Of a stretch of 64,000 nucleotides of DNA, positions 18,361 through 29,181 are shown piece after piece. The notes below the pieces were generated by a model. It did not search any database and had not been told where the DNA came from. It saw nothing but the letters and a program-made list of their open reading frames with translations. The stretch is from Pedobacter sp. Leaf194 (GTDB lineage Bacteria; Bacteroidota; Bacteroidia; Sphingobacteriales; Sphingobacteriaceae). Made by a program: the position numbers and the translations under genes. The first letter of the stretch is position 1. The number at the start of each line of letters is the position of its first letter. The stretch is from the NCBI RefSeq assembly GCF_001423945.1, contig NZ_LMPU01000009.1:434416-498415 (forward strand). Direction: 5' to 3'.

Positions 18361-18804
18361 TTATTCAGCAATTACTTCAAAAGGAACCTGAACTTTAACT
18401 TCTTTGTGTAAGTTTAAGTTAGCGATATATTCGCCAACAAATTTAGGCTCAGTTTCGAAAGTAATACGACGGCGGTCAACATCAAAGCCTTGTGCTTTTA
18501 ATGCCTCAGCAATTTGGATAGTGTTAACTGCACCAAATATTTTTCCGCTTTCGCCAGCTTTAGCACCGATAGATAGTTTAACATCAGTTAAACGCTCAGC
18601 GATACCTTCAGCATCTTTCTTAATTTTATCTTGTTTAAAAGCAGCTTGCTTTAAATTTTCAGCCAAAACTTTCTTTGCAGAAGATGTAGCTAAAGATGCA
18701 AATCCTTGCGGAATTAAATAGTTACGACCATAACCTGGTTTTACCGTAACGATATCGTCTTTCTCGCCTAATGATTTAATATCTTGTTTTAAAATAATTT
18801 CCAT
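18361..18804 (-). CDS. rplI: 50S ribosomal protein L9
   Basis: The protein has 147 residues, full length. The N-terminal L9 signature (MEIILKQDIKSLGEKDDIV, then VKPGYGRNYLIPQG) and the C-terminal domain are intact. It binds 23S rRNA near the base of the L1 stalk. It is the last gene of the rpsF-rpsR-rplI operon, 11 bases after rpsR, and ends at the strong terminator. Confidence 0.98.
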   Translation of the reverse strand: MEIILKQDIKSLGEKDDIVTVKPGYGRNYLIPQGFASLATSSAKKVLAENLKQAAFKQDKIKKDAEGIAERLTDVKLSIGAKAGESGKIFGAVNTIQIAEALKAQGFDVDRRRITFETEPKFVGEYIANLNLHKEVKVQVPFEVIAE

Positions 18805-18815
18805 ATCAAATCCTC

Positions 18816-19079
18816 CTATTTTAATTGGTCAGCAACGAATGGTAACAAACCGATGTGACGGGCACGTTTAACGGCTTGAGCCACTTTACGTTGAAATTTT
18901 AACGAAGTACCAGTTAAACGGCGTGGTAATAACTTACCTTGATCGTTAATGAATTTTAACAAAAAGTTTGCGTCTTTGTAATCAATGTATTTAATACCGT
19001 TTTTTCTGAAACGGCAATATTTTTTACGGTTATCCTCTACTTTAGGGGCAGTAACGTATTGTATTTGTTCTCTCGCCAT
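18816..19079 (-). CDS. rpsR: 30S ribosomal protein S18
   Basis: The protein has 87 residues. The S18 core is clear ([19 protein letters not shown], then [20 protein letters not shown]). It binds 16S rRNA as a heterodimer with S6. Its ATG overlaps the rpsF stop by one base (TAATG), so the two partners are translationally coupled. In this copy no zinc-binding Cys set is present (only one Cys). Confidence 0.98.
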   Translation of the reverse strand: MAREQIQYVTAPKVEDNRKKYCRFRKNGIKYIDYKDANFLLKFINDQGKLLPRRLTGTSLKFQRKVAQAVKRARHIGLLPFVADQLK

Positions 19080-19435
19080 TACGCTGCAACCTCCTTAGTT
19101 TTTTTGTTGAACGCACCGCTGCGTTTTTTAGCGTTATAAGCAACCGCATGTTTATCTAACCTGATGGTTAAAAAACGAAGCACACGCTCATCACGTTTTA
19201 ATTGTAATTCTAATTTAGCAATCAAGTCGCCCGGAGCACTATACTCGGTTAAATTGAAAAATCCGTTAGATTTTTTAGCGATCGGATACGCTAATTTTCT
19301 CAAACCCCAATTGTCTTCATGGACAATTTCGGCACCGCCATCAGTAAGAACAGCTTTGAATTTGGCTAAAGCCTCTTTCGCAACTTCTTCTGATAACAAC
19401 GGGGTTAGAACGATAACAGTTTCGTACTGATTCAT
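19079..19435 (-). CDS. rpsF: 30S ribosomal protein S6
   Basis: The protein has 118 residues, the usual length. It starts [21 protein letters not shown] and contains [20 protein letters not shown] and [15 protein letters not shown], typical of S6. A basic C-terminal tail is present. It is the first gene of the operon; unlike the proteobacterial arrangement there is no priB or ssb between rpsF and rpsR. Confidence 0.98.
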   Translation of the reverse strand: MNQYETVIVLTPLLSEEVAKEALAKFKAVLTDGGAEIVHEDNWGLRKLAYPIAKKSNGFFNLTEYSAPGDLIAKLELQLKRDERVLRFLTIRLDKHAVAYNAKKRSGAFNKKTKEVAA

Positions 19436-19597
19436 TGTTATATAATTTAATTTTTTTTTAATCCCGAGGTATATTACGGGGTTGCAAAAGTAATAATACT
19501 TTTCTTTAAATCAAAGCTTTAATTAGAAAAAACAAGCAGGGTAATCTGCTTAAAATCAAACAGATTGATGGTTGCACGTCACCGGCAAAAAACACCA

Positions 19598-19624
19598 TAA
19601 AAAAGGCCGTCTTTTCAGACAGCC
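19598..19624 (-). terminator. terminator of the secreted protein gene
   Basis: The minus strand reads GGCTGTCTGAAAAGACGGCC followed by six T, giving a GGC-GTCT/AGAC-GCC stem with one mismatch, 26 bases after the stop codon of the gene starting at 20243. Confidence 0.8.
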
Positions 19625-19649
19625 AAATTAACTTTAATATTTAACGAAA

Positions 19650-20243
19650 TTAGCGAATTGCGATAGTTTTGGAAACTTCCTGATTTTTAGATTTAACAAC
19701 GAAAGTTAATTCTTTACCGAAAGTTTTAGCGGTGTTAAATTTTTTCACAAGCTTAGCTTTATCCGTAAAAGTTTCGTTATACAGTTCTTCATTGTATTCA
19801 TTTAGAATCTGAACTTCTACCGGACCATTATCGGCATTATCCAAAGAAAGCGTTAAAATCGATTTCTCCTGAACAAACACAGGTTTAAGCAACTGAGTGA
19901 TTTTTGGTGCCGAAACTACAGCTTTGTTGTTCGCAATTACGATTGTGTAACTCGCAAGTTTAGCACCAGATTCTACGTTAAGTAAATATTCTCCGTTTGG
20001 CAGTGCGCTTAAATCATAACTCTTTGAAGCAGCACCTGAAGAGTGAATGTTCTCTTCAAACAAAACCTGATTATTTAATTCTCTGATAGAAAGGTTAACA
20101 TCTGAAGCTTCGTCGATGCTGAAACGGATTGTTTTTGCCTCGTCAGTTTTCACATTCAGTGTATAAATGCCGTCGTTTGCGTATGTTACTGAAGCCGTGA
20201 ACATTGTTGCTGCAAGAAGGCTGATTTTTAGTAAATTTTTCAT
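19650..20243 (-). CDS. secreted hypothetical protein
   Basis: The protein has 197 residues from ATG 20243 (an in-frame TTG two codons earlier is rejected). It has a signal peptide (MKNLLKISLLAATMF, cleavage near SVTYA). The mature part looks like two tandem beta-sandwich repeats: one ending in LNVESGAKLASYTIVI and one ending in TFVVKSKNQEVSKTIAIR. I know similar short periplasmic proteins in Pedobacter-like genomes but no named family or function. It is monocistronic with a terminator. Confidence 0.7.
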   Translation of the reverse strand: MKNLLKISLLAATMFTASVTYANDGIYTLNVKTDEAKTIRFSIDEASDVNLSIRELNNQVLFEENIHSSGAASKSYDLSALPNGEYLLNVESGAKLASYTIVIANNKAVVSAPKITQLLKPVFVQEKSILTLSLDNADNGPVEVQILNEYNEELYNETFTDKAKLVKKFNTAKTFGKELTFVVKSKNQEVSKTIAIR

Positions 20244-20399
20244 AATCAATAATTTTTATGGGTTTGTAATTATTTGATGATGCTAAGATACTCGTGTTTT
20301 AAAGGCTAAGGCGATTGAATATTCTCCAATTAGTATGCTATATTAACCTTAAATTACCTAATGTGATACTAAATAAACAATTAAGCATAATTTAATGGT

Positions 20400-20407
20400 T
20401 AAATTTG
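20400..20407 (+). promoter_or_regulatory. TAnnTTTG -7 box (TAAATTTG)
   Basis: The exact -7 consensus ends seven bases before the AraC-family ATG at 20415, again implying a leaderless or nearly leaderless transcript. There is no TTG at -33. Confidence 0.45.
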
Positions 20408-20414
20408 GATATAA

Positions 20415-21287
20415 ATGAAGAAAATAAGACCAAGTTTTGAAGTTGTTGAACCATCATTTGGCAGCTCTTTTTATTACTCGAAATATATAGAGAATGAAAA
20501 CAACAAAGCCCACCTTTGGCATTACCACCCTGAAATTGAAATGGTATTTGTAAATGGCGGTGCTGGCAAGCGGCAAATCGGCAGCCATGTGTCCTATTAT
20601 ACGGATGGCGATTTAATTTTAATTGGAAGTAATTTGCCGCACTGTGGCTTTACCGACACCAGCACTGGCAATAAAACCGAGGTTGTTGTGCAAATGAAAC
20701 CGAACTTTTTAGGCACGGAATTTTTAACGCTTAAAGAAACAAAAGGCATTGCAAATTTATTTGAAAAAGCAAAATACGGAATTGCCTTCGGAAAGGACAC
20801 CATGAAGCTCGTTGGACCGGCATTGGAAAAGATGCATAACGCCTGGCCGCTTGAAAAACTGCTGGCCTTGCTTGGCGTACTGCGGGAATTGGAGCAGGCT
20901 TCTGATTACAAACTTTTGAATGCACAAAATTTTTCCCTGGAGTTGCAGGTTCAGGATAATGATCGGATTAACATGATTTTCAATTATGTTAAAGACCATT
21001 TTTTGGAGGAAATTAGTTTGGAGTACGTTGCAGATATGGCCAGCATGACTGTTCCATCGTTTTGCCGCTATTTTAAAAAGATAACAAAAAAGACTTTTAC
21101 CAAATTTGTGAATGAGTATCGCATTGTTCACGCATCGAAACTTTTAGCAGAAAAACCAACAACGATTTCAAACATCTGCTTCGAAAGTGGTTTCAATAAC
21201 TTTAGTCATTTTAATAAATTGTTCAAAGAATTTACCGGAAAGAGCGCTTCACAATATAGGAATGAGTTAAAAGCGGTAATTAAATAG
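20415..21287 (+). CDS. AraC-family transcriptional regulator with cupin domain
   Basis: The protein has 290 residues. The N-terminal half is a cupin-like sensor (HLWHYHPEIEMVFVNGG, with the usual HxH pattern). The C-terminal 100 residues have two helix-turn-helix units (VADMASMTVPSFCRYFKK and ISNICFESGFNNFSHFNKLFK), the hallmark of AraC/XylS proteins. It probably senses a small sugar-like ligand; no obvious target lies adjacent. Confidence 0.92.
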   Translation: MKKIRPSFEVVEPSFGSSFYYSKYIENENNKAHLWHYHPEIEMVFVNGGAGKRQIGSHVSYYTDGDLILIGSNLPHCGFTDTSTGNKTEVVVQMKPNFLGTEFLTLKETKGIANLFEKAKYGIAFGKDTMKLVGPALEKMHNAWPLEKLLALLGVLRELEQASDYKLLNAQNFSLELQVQDNDRINMIFNYVKDHFLEEISLEYVADMASMTVPSFCRYFKKITKKTFTKFVNEYRIVHASKLLAEKPTTISNICFESGFNNFSHFNKLFKEFTGKSASQYRNELKAVIK

Positions 21288-21372
21288 GAGATTAGTGAAA
21301 AACCATCCAATTCAAATTTGAAAAAACTTTAAGTAAATCAGCTTGGTTATCATTTGTAGTAAATTATTTCTT

Positions 21373-21504
21373 ATGAAAAACCTAAGTAAATTCGACTGGC
21401 TTATAATCTTCCTGTTAATTGCAGTATTCATAACAGGCATTTTCGTTTATCAGCTTCGTAACGAACCCCTGAAAAACGGAACTCTTAATGGATACCCGAT
21501 GTAA
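21373..21504 (+). CDS. 43-residue single-pass membrane protein
   Basis: This short frame begins at ATG 21373 and has a charged N-terminus (MKNLSKFDW), one long hydrophobic segment (LIIFLLIAVFITGIFVY) and a short hydrophilic tail (NEPLKNGTLNGYPM). Upstream, TATCATTTG resembles a -7 box. It lies 110 bases before dnaX on the same strand. No family is recognised; the reading rests on composition alone. Confidence 0.5.
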   Translation: MKNLSKFDWLIIFLLIAVFITGIFVYQLRNEPLKNGTLNGYPM

Positions 21505-21613
21505 ACCGCGATTTAGGCCGCAAAAAACGGTTCGGTAAGTTTAGCCTGGCCAACTTTTCAACATTCAAATTTTCGACATTTTAACTCCGTAAAATTTTCC
21601 TATTTTCGTGCCG

Positions 21614-23446
21614 ATGGAAAATTTTATTGTTTCTGCCCGTAAATATCGCCCCGCAACGTTCGAAACCGTTGTTGGTCAGCAACATATTACCGGAACATTA
21701 AAAAATGCCATCAAAAATAATCAGCTTGCGCAGGCCTTCTTGTTCTGCGGACCACGGGGCGTTGGTAAAACAACCTGTGCACGTATCCTTGCGAAAACCA
21801 TAAATTGTACCAATCCTACGGCCGACATGGAGGCCTGCGGCACCTGCGAGAACTGCGTGTCATTTCAAACCGGCCATTCATTTAACATTCACGAACTGGA
21901 TGCGGCATCAAATAATTCTGTTGATGATATCCGTAGCCTGATTGAGCAAGTTAGAATACCACCACAAGCCGGAAAATACAAAATATACATCATTGATGAG
22001 GTTCACATGTTATCTCAAAGTGCATTCAATGCCTTTTTGAAAACACTTGAAGAACCTCCTTCTTATGCTATTTTTATTTTAGCAACCACAGAAAAACATA
22101 AAATCCTGCCAACAATCTTATCGCGTTGCCAGATTTTTGATTTCAATCGCATTCAGGTTGAAGACATTTCGACCCATTTGGCAACGATAGCACAACGTGA
22201 AAACATTGCTTTTGAAACCGACGGATTGCACATTATTGCGCAAAAGGCTGATGGTGGCTTAAGGGATGCCTTATCCATGTTCGACCAGATTGCGAGTTAT
22301 GCAAATAAGAACATTACTTATAAAGCGGTAATTGATAACCTTAATATTTTAGATTACGATTATTTTTTTAAACTTACTTCTTATTTAACCTCGGCGGAAG
22401 TGAGCAACACATTACTGTTATTTGATGAAATTTTAAATAACGGTTTTGATGGCAATAACTTTATCAACGGACTCGCAACGCATTTTCGTAACCTGCTGGT
22501 TGGTAAAGATGCCGCAACGATTAAACTTCTGGAGGTTAGCGAAAACATCAAACAAAAGTATCTTGAACAATGTCGCCAAACGGAACTGTCGTTTTTACTT
22601 ACGGCTTTAAATTTGGCCAACAGTTGCGATTTAAACTACAAAAATTCTAAAAATCAGCGCTTGCAGGTAGAGCTGGCACTGATAAAAATGTGCCATATCC
22701 GGTCAGTCGTCCAGCTGGCGCAGCAACCTATAACTACTAATAACACAGCAACTGACCAAGATCAGGATAAAAAAAAAACTGATGTAAGTAAGGTTGAAGG
22801 TGCAAAATTAACGGCTGAAGGTAGTCAACAGCCTTTTTCGGCTTCGCCACAACAGGTATCTCCACCTGCCCACGACGCCAATGCTAAACCGTTTGCTACA
22901 AACGGAAAACCTGCTGATACGCCGAGACTTGCAACCATACCGCCTGCAACGTCGATAAGCATAAATATCCCGAAAGCGAATCCGGCAAGCACCCTTATTC
23001 CATCGCTGAATGATTTGGAGCGTGTTGCCAGTGGCGAAGAAGATTCAGGCCCAAAAAAAGTTACCGGTGAGGCAAGAGAAAACTTTACCTATGAAAGATT
23101 GCTGGAAGTTTGGAATAACTACATCCAGATTTTAAAAGCCGCCGATAAAATTAACCTGTTTACCATTTTAAATAATTTTGCACCCACGTTACTCAATCCG
23201 GAGGTTATCCAAATCTCTGTAGAAAGCAAAACGCAGGAGCAGTTTGTGCAGAAAGAATCTGTAGAGTTGCTAAACTACTTACGAAATGAGCTAAAGAATT
23301 TCGGAATTGAGGTTACATACAAACAAATGGAGCGGAAAATTGAAAACCGGCTTTACGGTAACCGGGAGAAATATGACTATCTGGTAAATAAAAATCCGAA
23401 ACTTGATGAGCTTAGGCGCCGCTTCAATTTAGATGTAAATCCATAA
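21614..23446 (+). CDS. dnaX: DNA polymerase III subunit tau (gamma/tau)
   Basis: The protein has 610 residues from ATG 21614 (an in-frame GTG two codons earlier is possible). Domain I carries Walker A (GPRGVGKTTCA near 47-57), the four-Cys zinc module (CTNPTADMEACGTCENC), the Walker B DEVH box and the sensor SRC motif (ILSRCQIF). Domains II and III continue to about 370, then a linker rich in Gln, Pro, Ala and Thr, then a C-terminal domain as in tau. An A10 tract at 22769-22778 (codons 386-388) sits exactly at the end of the clamp-loader core, where slippage would create a gamma-like product; see findings. The clamp loader drives beta-clamp loading in the replisome. Confidence 0.97.
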   Translation: MENFIVSARKYRPATFETVVGQQHITGTLKNAIKNNQLAQAFLFCGPRGVGKTTCARILAKTINCTNPTADMEACGTCENCVSFQTGHSFNIHELDAASNNSVDDIRSLIEQVRIPPQAGKYKIYIIDEVHMLSQSAFNAFLKTLEEPPSYAIFILATTEKHKILPTILSRCQIFDFNRIQVEDISTHLATIAQRENIAFETDGLHIIAQKADGGLRDALSMFDQIASYANKNITYKAVIDNLNILDYDYFFKLTSYLTSAEVSNTLLLFDEILNNGFDGNNFINGLATHFRNLLVGKDAATIKLLEVSENIKQKYLEQCRQTELSFLLTALNLANSCDLNYKNSKNQRLQVELALIKMCHIRSVVQLAQQPITTNNTATDQDQDKKKTDVSKVEGAKLTAEGSQQPFSASPQQVSPPAHDANAKPFATNGKPADTPRLATIPPATSISINIPKANPASTLIPSLNDLERVASGEEDSGPKKVTGEARENFTYERLLEVWNNYIQILKAADKINLFTILNNFAPTLLNPEVIQISVESKTQEQFVQKESVELLNYLRNELKNFGIEVTYKQMERKIENRLYGNREKYDYLVNKNPKLDELRRRFNLDVNP

Positions 23447-23461
23447 TTCTCCTCATAAAAA

Positions 23462-23483
23462 AAGCAGGAACTTCTCCCTGCTT
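23462..23483 (-). terminator. terminator of the acidic protein gene
   Basis: Stem AAGCAGG / CCTGCTT with an eight-base loop, followed on the minus strand by a run of T. It is oriented for the minus-strand acidic gene and may also help end dnaX transcription. Confidence 0.7.
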
Positions 23484-23512
23484 CTATATCATTAACAAAC
23501 TAAAACAATCGG

Positions 23513-23920
23513 TTATTTCAACGGCTCGTCATTAATTGGATAGCCTTCCTCGTCCAAATCGTCGCGGTTGTCTTCTGGTGTGCGGGCTAAAATTTCATCC
23601 TCAGCACTTAACTTCACACTTTCGCCATTATCTACATGCATGCCCAGCTCCTCTAAATTATCGTCCGCAATTTCTTCATTTCTCGCATATTCATCACCAA
23701 CGTATGGATTTGCTTCATCGTAAGTCGAGTCATCATCAACAGCACCGGCCGATACAGTTTCGTAGCCCATTGGATGGTCGTAATCCTCGTCCTTGCCTTT
23801 TACATCAAATTCATAGCTTTGCTTATGCTCATCAAAAGATAAATTTTCTTTATTGATTTCGCTGTTTTCTGTTGTGCTGTGTATTTTATCTTGTGAGCCT
23901 TTATTTTCGTTCGTATTCAT
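23513..23920 (-). CDS. acidic hydrophilic hypothetical protein
   Basis: The protein has 135 residues from ATG 23920, chosen because AAAGGAGAT lies seven to ten bases upstream; an open stretch 13 codons further upstream lacks such a site. It is dominated by Asp, Glu and Asn (for example DDDSTYDEANPYVGDEYA) with no hydrophobic segment, and is probably disordered. Similar acidic proteins are common in Sphingobacteriaceae and are often stress-induced, but I can name no function. Confidence 0.6.
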   Translation of the reverse strand: MNTNENKGSQDKIHSTTENSEINKENLSFDEHKQSYEFDVKGKDEDYDHPMGYETVSAGAVDDDSTYDEANPYVGDEYARNEEIADDNLEELGMHVDNGESVKLSAEDEILARTPEDNRDDLDEEGYPINDEPLK

Positions 23921-24158
23921 TTTTTTATCTCCTTTTTTATTTAGAGATATAACAAGCATAGGCCAGTATGGTTTTTTATCGAGGTAATAAATCCACCAAT
24001 TAGTATAAAATTTAAAGTTGCCTCGGCTGATTTGTCAGTTAATTAACCGGAAAAATGAAATTAAACAAACATATCGTGTTATAAGCGTTGAAGATGTGTT
24101 TGTCCGATTGAGAAATAAGCAAGTTACCATTGAAAATTTTTAAATTTAGGCCGGCAAT

Positions 24159-24728
24159 ATGGAGAAACTCAAAGCACACATTAAGGACATCACAAACATC
24201 AGCGATGAAGATTTTGAGCACATCAAAACTTTTTTTACCTTGAAAAAGGTGAAAAGGCATCAACATCTGATTCAGGAAGATGAGCAGGTAAAATTTGAGT
24301 TTTTAATTCTCAGTGGCGTTTTCAGAGCTTTTTACCTTGATGCTTCCGGGAAAGAACATATTATTCAGTTTGCTACAGAAAACTGGTGGCTCTCTGACTA
24401 TGTTGCATATTTTAAACAATTGCCTGCCAGCACAAACGTGATTTGCATGGAGGCTGGCGAGGTGTTGTGCCTTACGCTTGAAGGACGTGAAAAATTATCG
24501 GAAAACCTTCATGGTATGGAACATTTTTTTAGGGTGAAACTCACTAATGCATACGTGGCACAGCAGAAAAGGATTGTAGCCTTGTTATCCAGCAACCCGC
24601 AAAAACGGTTTGAAGAATTCGCGAAGCTTTACCCCGATTTGATGCAGCGAATTCCCAAAAAATACATTGCAGAGTACCTCGGCGTTAGTCGCGAAACACT
24701 TAGTCGACTCTACTCAGCCAATAAATAA
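24159..24728 (+). CDS. Crp/Fnr-family transcriptional regulator
   Basis: The protein has 189 residues. The N-terminal cyclic-nucleotide-binding-like beta barrel (residues 15-125) lacks the canonical cAMP-contact motif, as in most Bacteroidota members of this family. A short winged-helix domain follows, with recognition helix in AEYLGVSRETLSRLYS. It is followed by a DJ-1/PfpI gene and an ABM gene in the same direction, which may be its targets. Confidence 0.9.
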   Translation: MEKLKAHIKDITNISDEDFEHIKTFFTLKKVKRHQHLIQEDEQVKFEFLILSGVFRAFYLDASGKEHIIQFATENWWLSDYVAYFKQLPASTNVICMEAGEVLCLTLEGREKLSENLHGMEHFFRVKLTNAYVAQQKRIVALLSSNPQKRFEEFAKLYPDLMQRIPKKYIAEYLGVSRETLSRLYSANK

Positions 24729-24846
24729 AAATTGTAAGTGTGATTTCAGTCACACTTTTTTTGTGACTTGCCTCCTTTAACCGAGGCATGTTGATGTGCT
24801 AGTTTTGAATCAGAAAACAAAAACACTGATCATAAACATTAAAGTC

Positions 24847-25527
24847 ATGAAAAAGAACATTTTAATTATTGTATCAAATGCGCACGAAATAGGCGCAAGC
24901 AAAAGAAGAACCGGCATTTTCTTACCAGAAGTTGCGCACCCATATGCTGAATTTGAAAAGGCAGGTTACACTATCGACTTTGCGAGTTTAACTGGCGAAA
25001 CACCTTACCTGGATGCCGTGAACCTCGCAAACGACCCGGCAAACCTTGCATTTTTAACAGGTGAAGGTTGGGCAGCCATGCAAAAAGCAACGAAACTTTC
25101 GGAAGTGAATGCAGGTGTGTACGACGCTGTTTTTATTCCCGGCGGATTAGCACCAATGGTTGATATGGCAGAACATCCCTTGCTTAAAAAAATACTTGCA
25201 GAAACTTACGAGCGCAATGCGGTTTTGGGTGCGGTTTGCCACGGTCCGGTTTCATTATTAAATGTTAAGCTTAACGACGGCTCTTACCTTGTAAACGGCA
25301 AAAACGTTACCGGCTTTACTAATGAAGAAGAAGAAAATTATGCAAAAGCAGATGTCCCTTTTTTATTGGAAACAGCGCTGACTGCCCAGGGCGCAATCGT
25401 TCACGCGGCGACGCCATGGTCTGAAAATAGTATTACCGATGGAAACCTGGTAACGGGTCAAAATCCTGCCTCAGCTAAGGCTGTAGCAGAAAAAATGATT
25501 GAAATATTAGAACTGGTTGAGGCGTAA
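24847..25527 (+). CDS. DJ-1/PfpI-family protein (Hsp31-like, class I glutamine amidotransferase fold)
   Basis: The protein has 226 residues from ATG 24847 (upstream in-frame codons look untranslated). The nucleophile elbow GAVCHGPVS holds Cys131 followed by His132, and Glu28 (LPEVAHPY) is in the position of the third active-site residue. Members include glyoxalase III and chaperone-type deglycases that act on methylglyoxal or on glycated proteins. The function here is inferred from motifs only. It is 17 bases before the ABM gene, and the pair is likely one transcript. Confidence 0.85.
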   Translation: MKKNILIIVSNAHEIGASKRRTGIFLPEVAHPYAEFEKAGYTIDFASLTGETPYLDAVNLANDPANLAFLTGEGWAAMQKATKLSEVNAGVYDAVFIPGGLAPMVDMAEHPLLKKILAETYERNAVLGAVCHGPVSLLNVKLNDGSYLVNGKNVTGFTNEEEENYAKADVPFLLETALTAQGAIVHAATPWSENSITDGNLVTGQNPASAKAVAEKMIEILELVEA

Positions 25528-25543
25528 TCTTATCAAAAAGGAA

Positions 25544-25849
25544 ATGAAAAATCAAAATCCAATCCATGTATTTGCCACATGGAAAGTTAAAGAAGGAAGC
25601 GTAGAATCGGTATTAGCGTTACTGGAAACTGTATCAGCCGAGAGTGTTAAGGAACCTGGAAACCTGTTTTACAGCATCCATCAAAGCATTGCCGATACAA
25701 ATACCATCGTTTTGTTTGAAGGTTATGAAAATGAAGCAGCAATAGACGAACATCGGGACTCCGCACATTATAAAGATTTAGTTGTCGGGAAAATTCTTCC
25801 TTTGCTGGATAGCAGAGCCGTTGTTCTCACAAAGCCTATCGGCGTCTAA
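25544..25849 (+). CDS. antibiotic biosynthesis monooxygenase (ABM)-domain protein
   Basis: The protein has 101 residues from ATG 25544 (AAAGGAAATG spacing). It is a single ABM/dimeric ferredoxin-like domain (HVFATWKVKEGSVESVLAL, GNLFYSIHQS, FEGYENEAAIDEHRDSAHY). Such dimers can act as small quinol or anthranol monooxygenases, or bind haem, but many have unknown substrates. It follows the DJ-1 gene and ends at a bidirectional terminator shared with icd. Confidence 0.82.
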   Translation: MKNQNPIHVFATWKVKEGSVESVLALLETVSAESVKEPGNLFYSIHQSIADTNTIVLFEGYENEAAIDEHRDSAHYKDLVVGKILPLLDSRAVVLTKPIGV

Positions 25850-25873
25850 TTAAAAACAAAGAATGGTTTAAAT

Positions 25874-25911
25874 AAAAAATCCCTTCCGAATCAGATTCGG
25901 AAGGGATTTTT
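25874..25911. terminator. bidirectional terminator between ABM gene and icd
   Basis: A nearly perfect 18-bp palindrome (AATCCCTTCCGAATC / GATTCGGAAGGGATT, one-base centre) with A and T runs on either side lies between two convergent genes. Confidence 0.93.
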
Positions 25912-25928
25912 AGCTATTCGTATTTTAC

Positions 25929-28169
<2,241 letters not shown>

Positions 28170-28371
28170 TTATTTGATGAAACAATGGAATTTTATCTAG
28201 AAATCCCCTTTTTTAAAATCGCCTAAAGATAAAAGAATCGATTGAATTAAGGAACATTGCATTGTTATTTATCCTGCAAAATCCGTTCATTTCAGACCTA
28301 AACTCATACTATTAATTTAATTTTCCATTTTTTGTACATTTAACAAATCTACTTTAAAACATGCTCCGAAA

Positions 28372-29098
28372 ATGAAGAATTTCATCCTTGCTTTAATTTT
28401 TTTGCTCCTAATTTCACAACATACCTTCGCTCAAAAAGGCTGACTTATCAGTAGCTGTAAATTCCGGTTGGTTTAGTTATAGCGGTCCGGGGGCAGCTGC
28501 CACAAGTTATTTGAATACAAATACTGTAAGCGGTCAAGAATTTAACTACACTAATAATCCCTACGGACGAGGATTTACATTGAGTTATGGAATTTCTTTG
28601 AATTCAAAATATATTTTTAACAGCAGCTTACTTGCCGGTTTTGATCTAGGCTTTGAAAGATTAAGCGCTAAAACAAAAATCATTCGTGTTTCTAATGTGA
28701 ATCCAGCTGGTTTTGCCGCAGATTTGTCTGCTTCCGGGCAAACATTTTTAAATGCAAATGCGCTGATTCTGCATCCAAACGTTGGCTACAGATTTGGAAA
28801 AGGAAAAACAACTGTAGATTTAACCGGCGGTTTAGACTTGGCTTTAATATTAAATATCTATGAAAAAGGTGATGCTTTAGCTGCTAACGACAAAGAATAT
28901 TTTTCTGATAAAGACCGTAAAACGATAGGCACGGATATAAGAGCGCGTTTACAGTTAGCCGTCAATCTTAAAAAATTTGGCATATACTCCGGTTATTCGT
29001 TTCGATTAGCGAACTTTAAACGAGATCTTATCGGCGGGCTAAATGAGGCTGTTCATGCCAGAATGATAAGATTTGGGATTACTTACAGGCTACTTTAA
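28372..29098 (+). pseudogene. outer-membrane beta-barrel protein gene, frameshifted after the signal peptide
   Basis: ATG 28372 opens a signal peptide (MKNFILALIFLLLISQ, cleavage near TFAQK) that hits TGA after 24 codons. The mature barrel (starting ADLSVAVNSGWFSYS, ending RMIRFGITYRLL) continues in the +1 frame to 29098. Removing one A from the A5 run at 28433-28437 restores a single frame. The barrel resembles OmpW/PorT-like small porins with repeated aromatic strands. Either this is a sequencing error, a true inactivation, or recoding; only the first two are common. Confidence 0.75.
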
Positions 29099-29181
29099 CA
29101 AGTTCAAATCCGTCAAAACATACTTTCCTGTTTGCTGTTGTAATGGAGTAACAATCAATTCTATTGCTCAATAATAACTGT

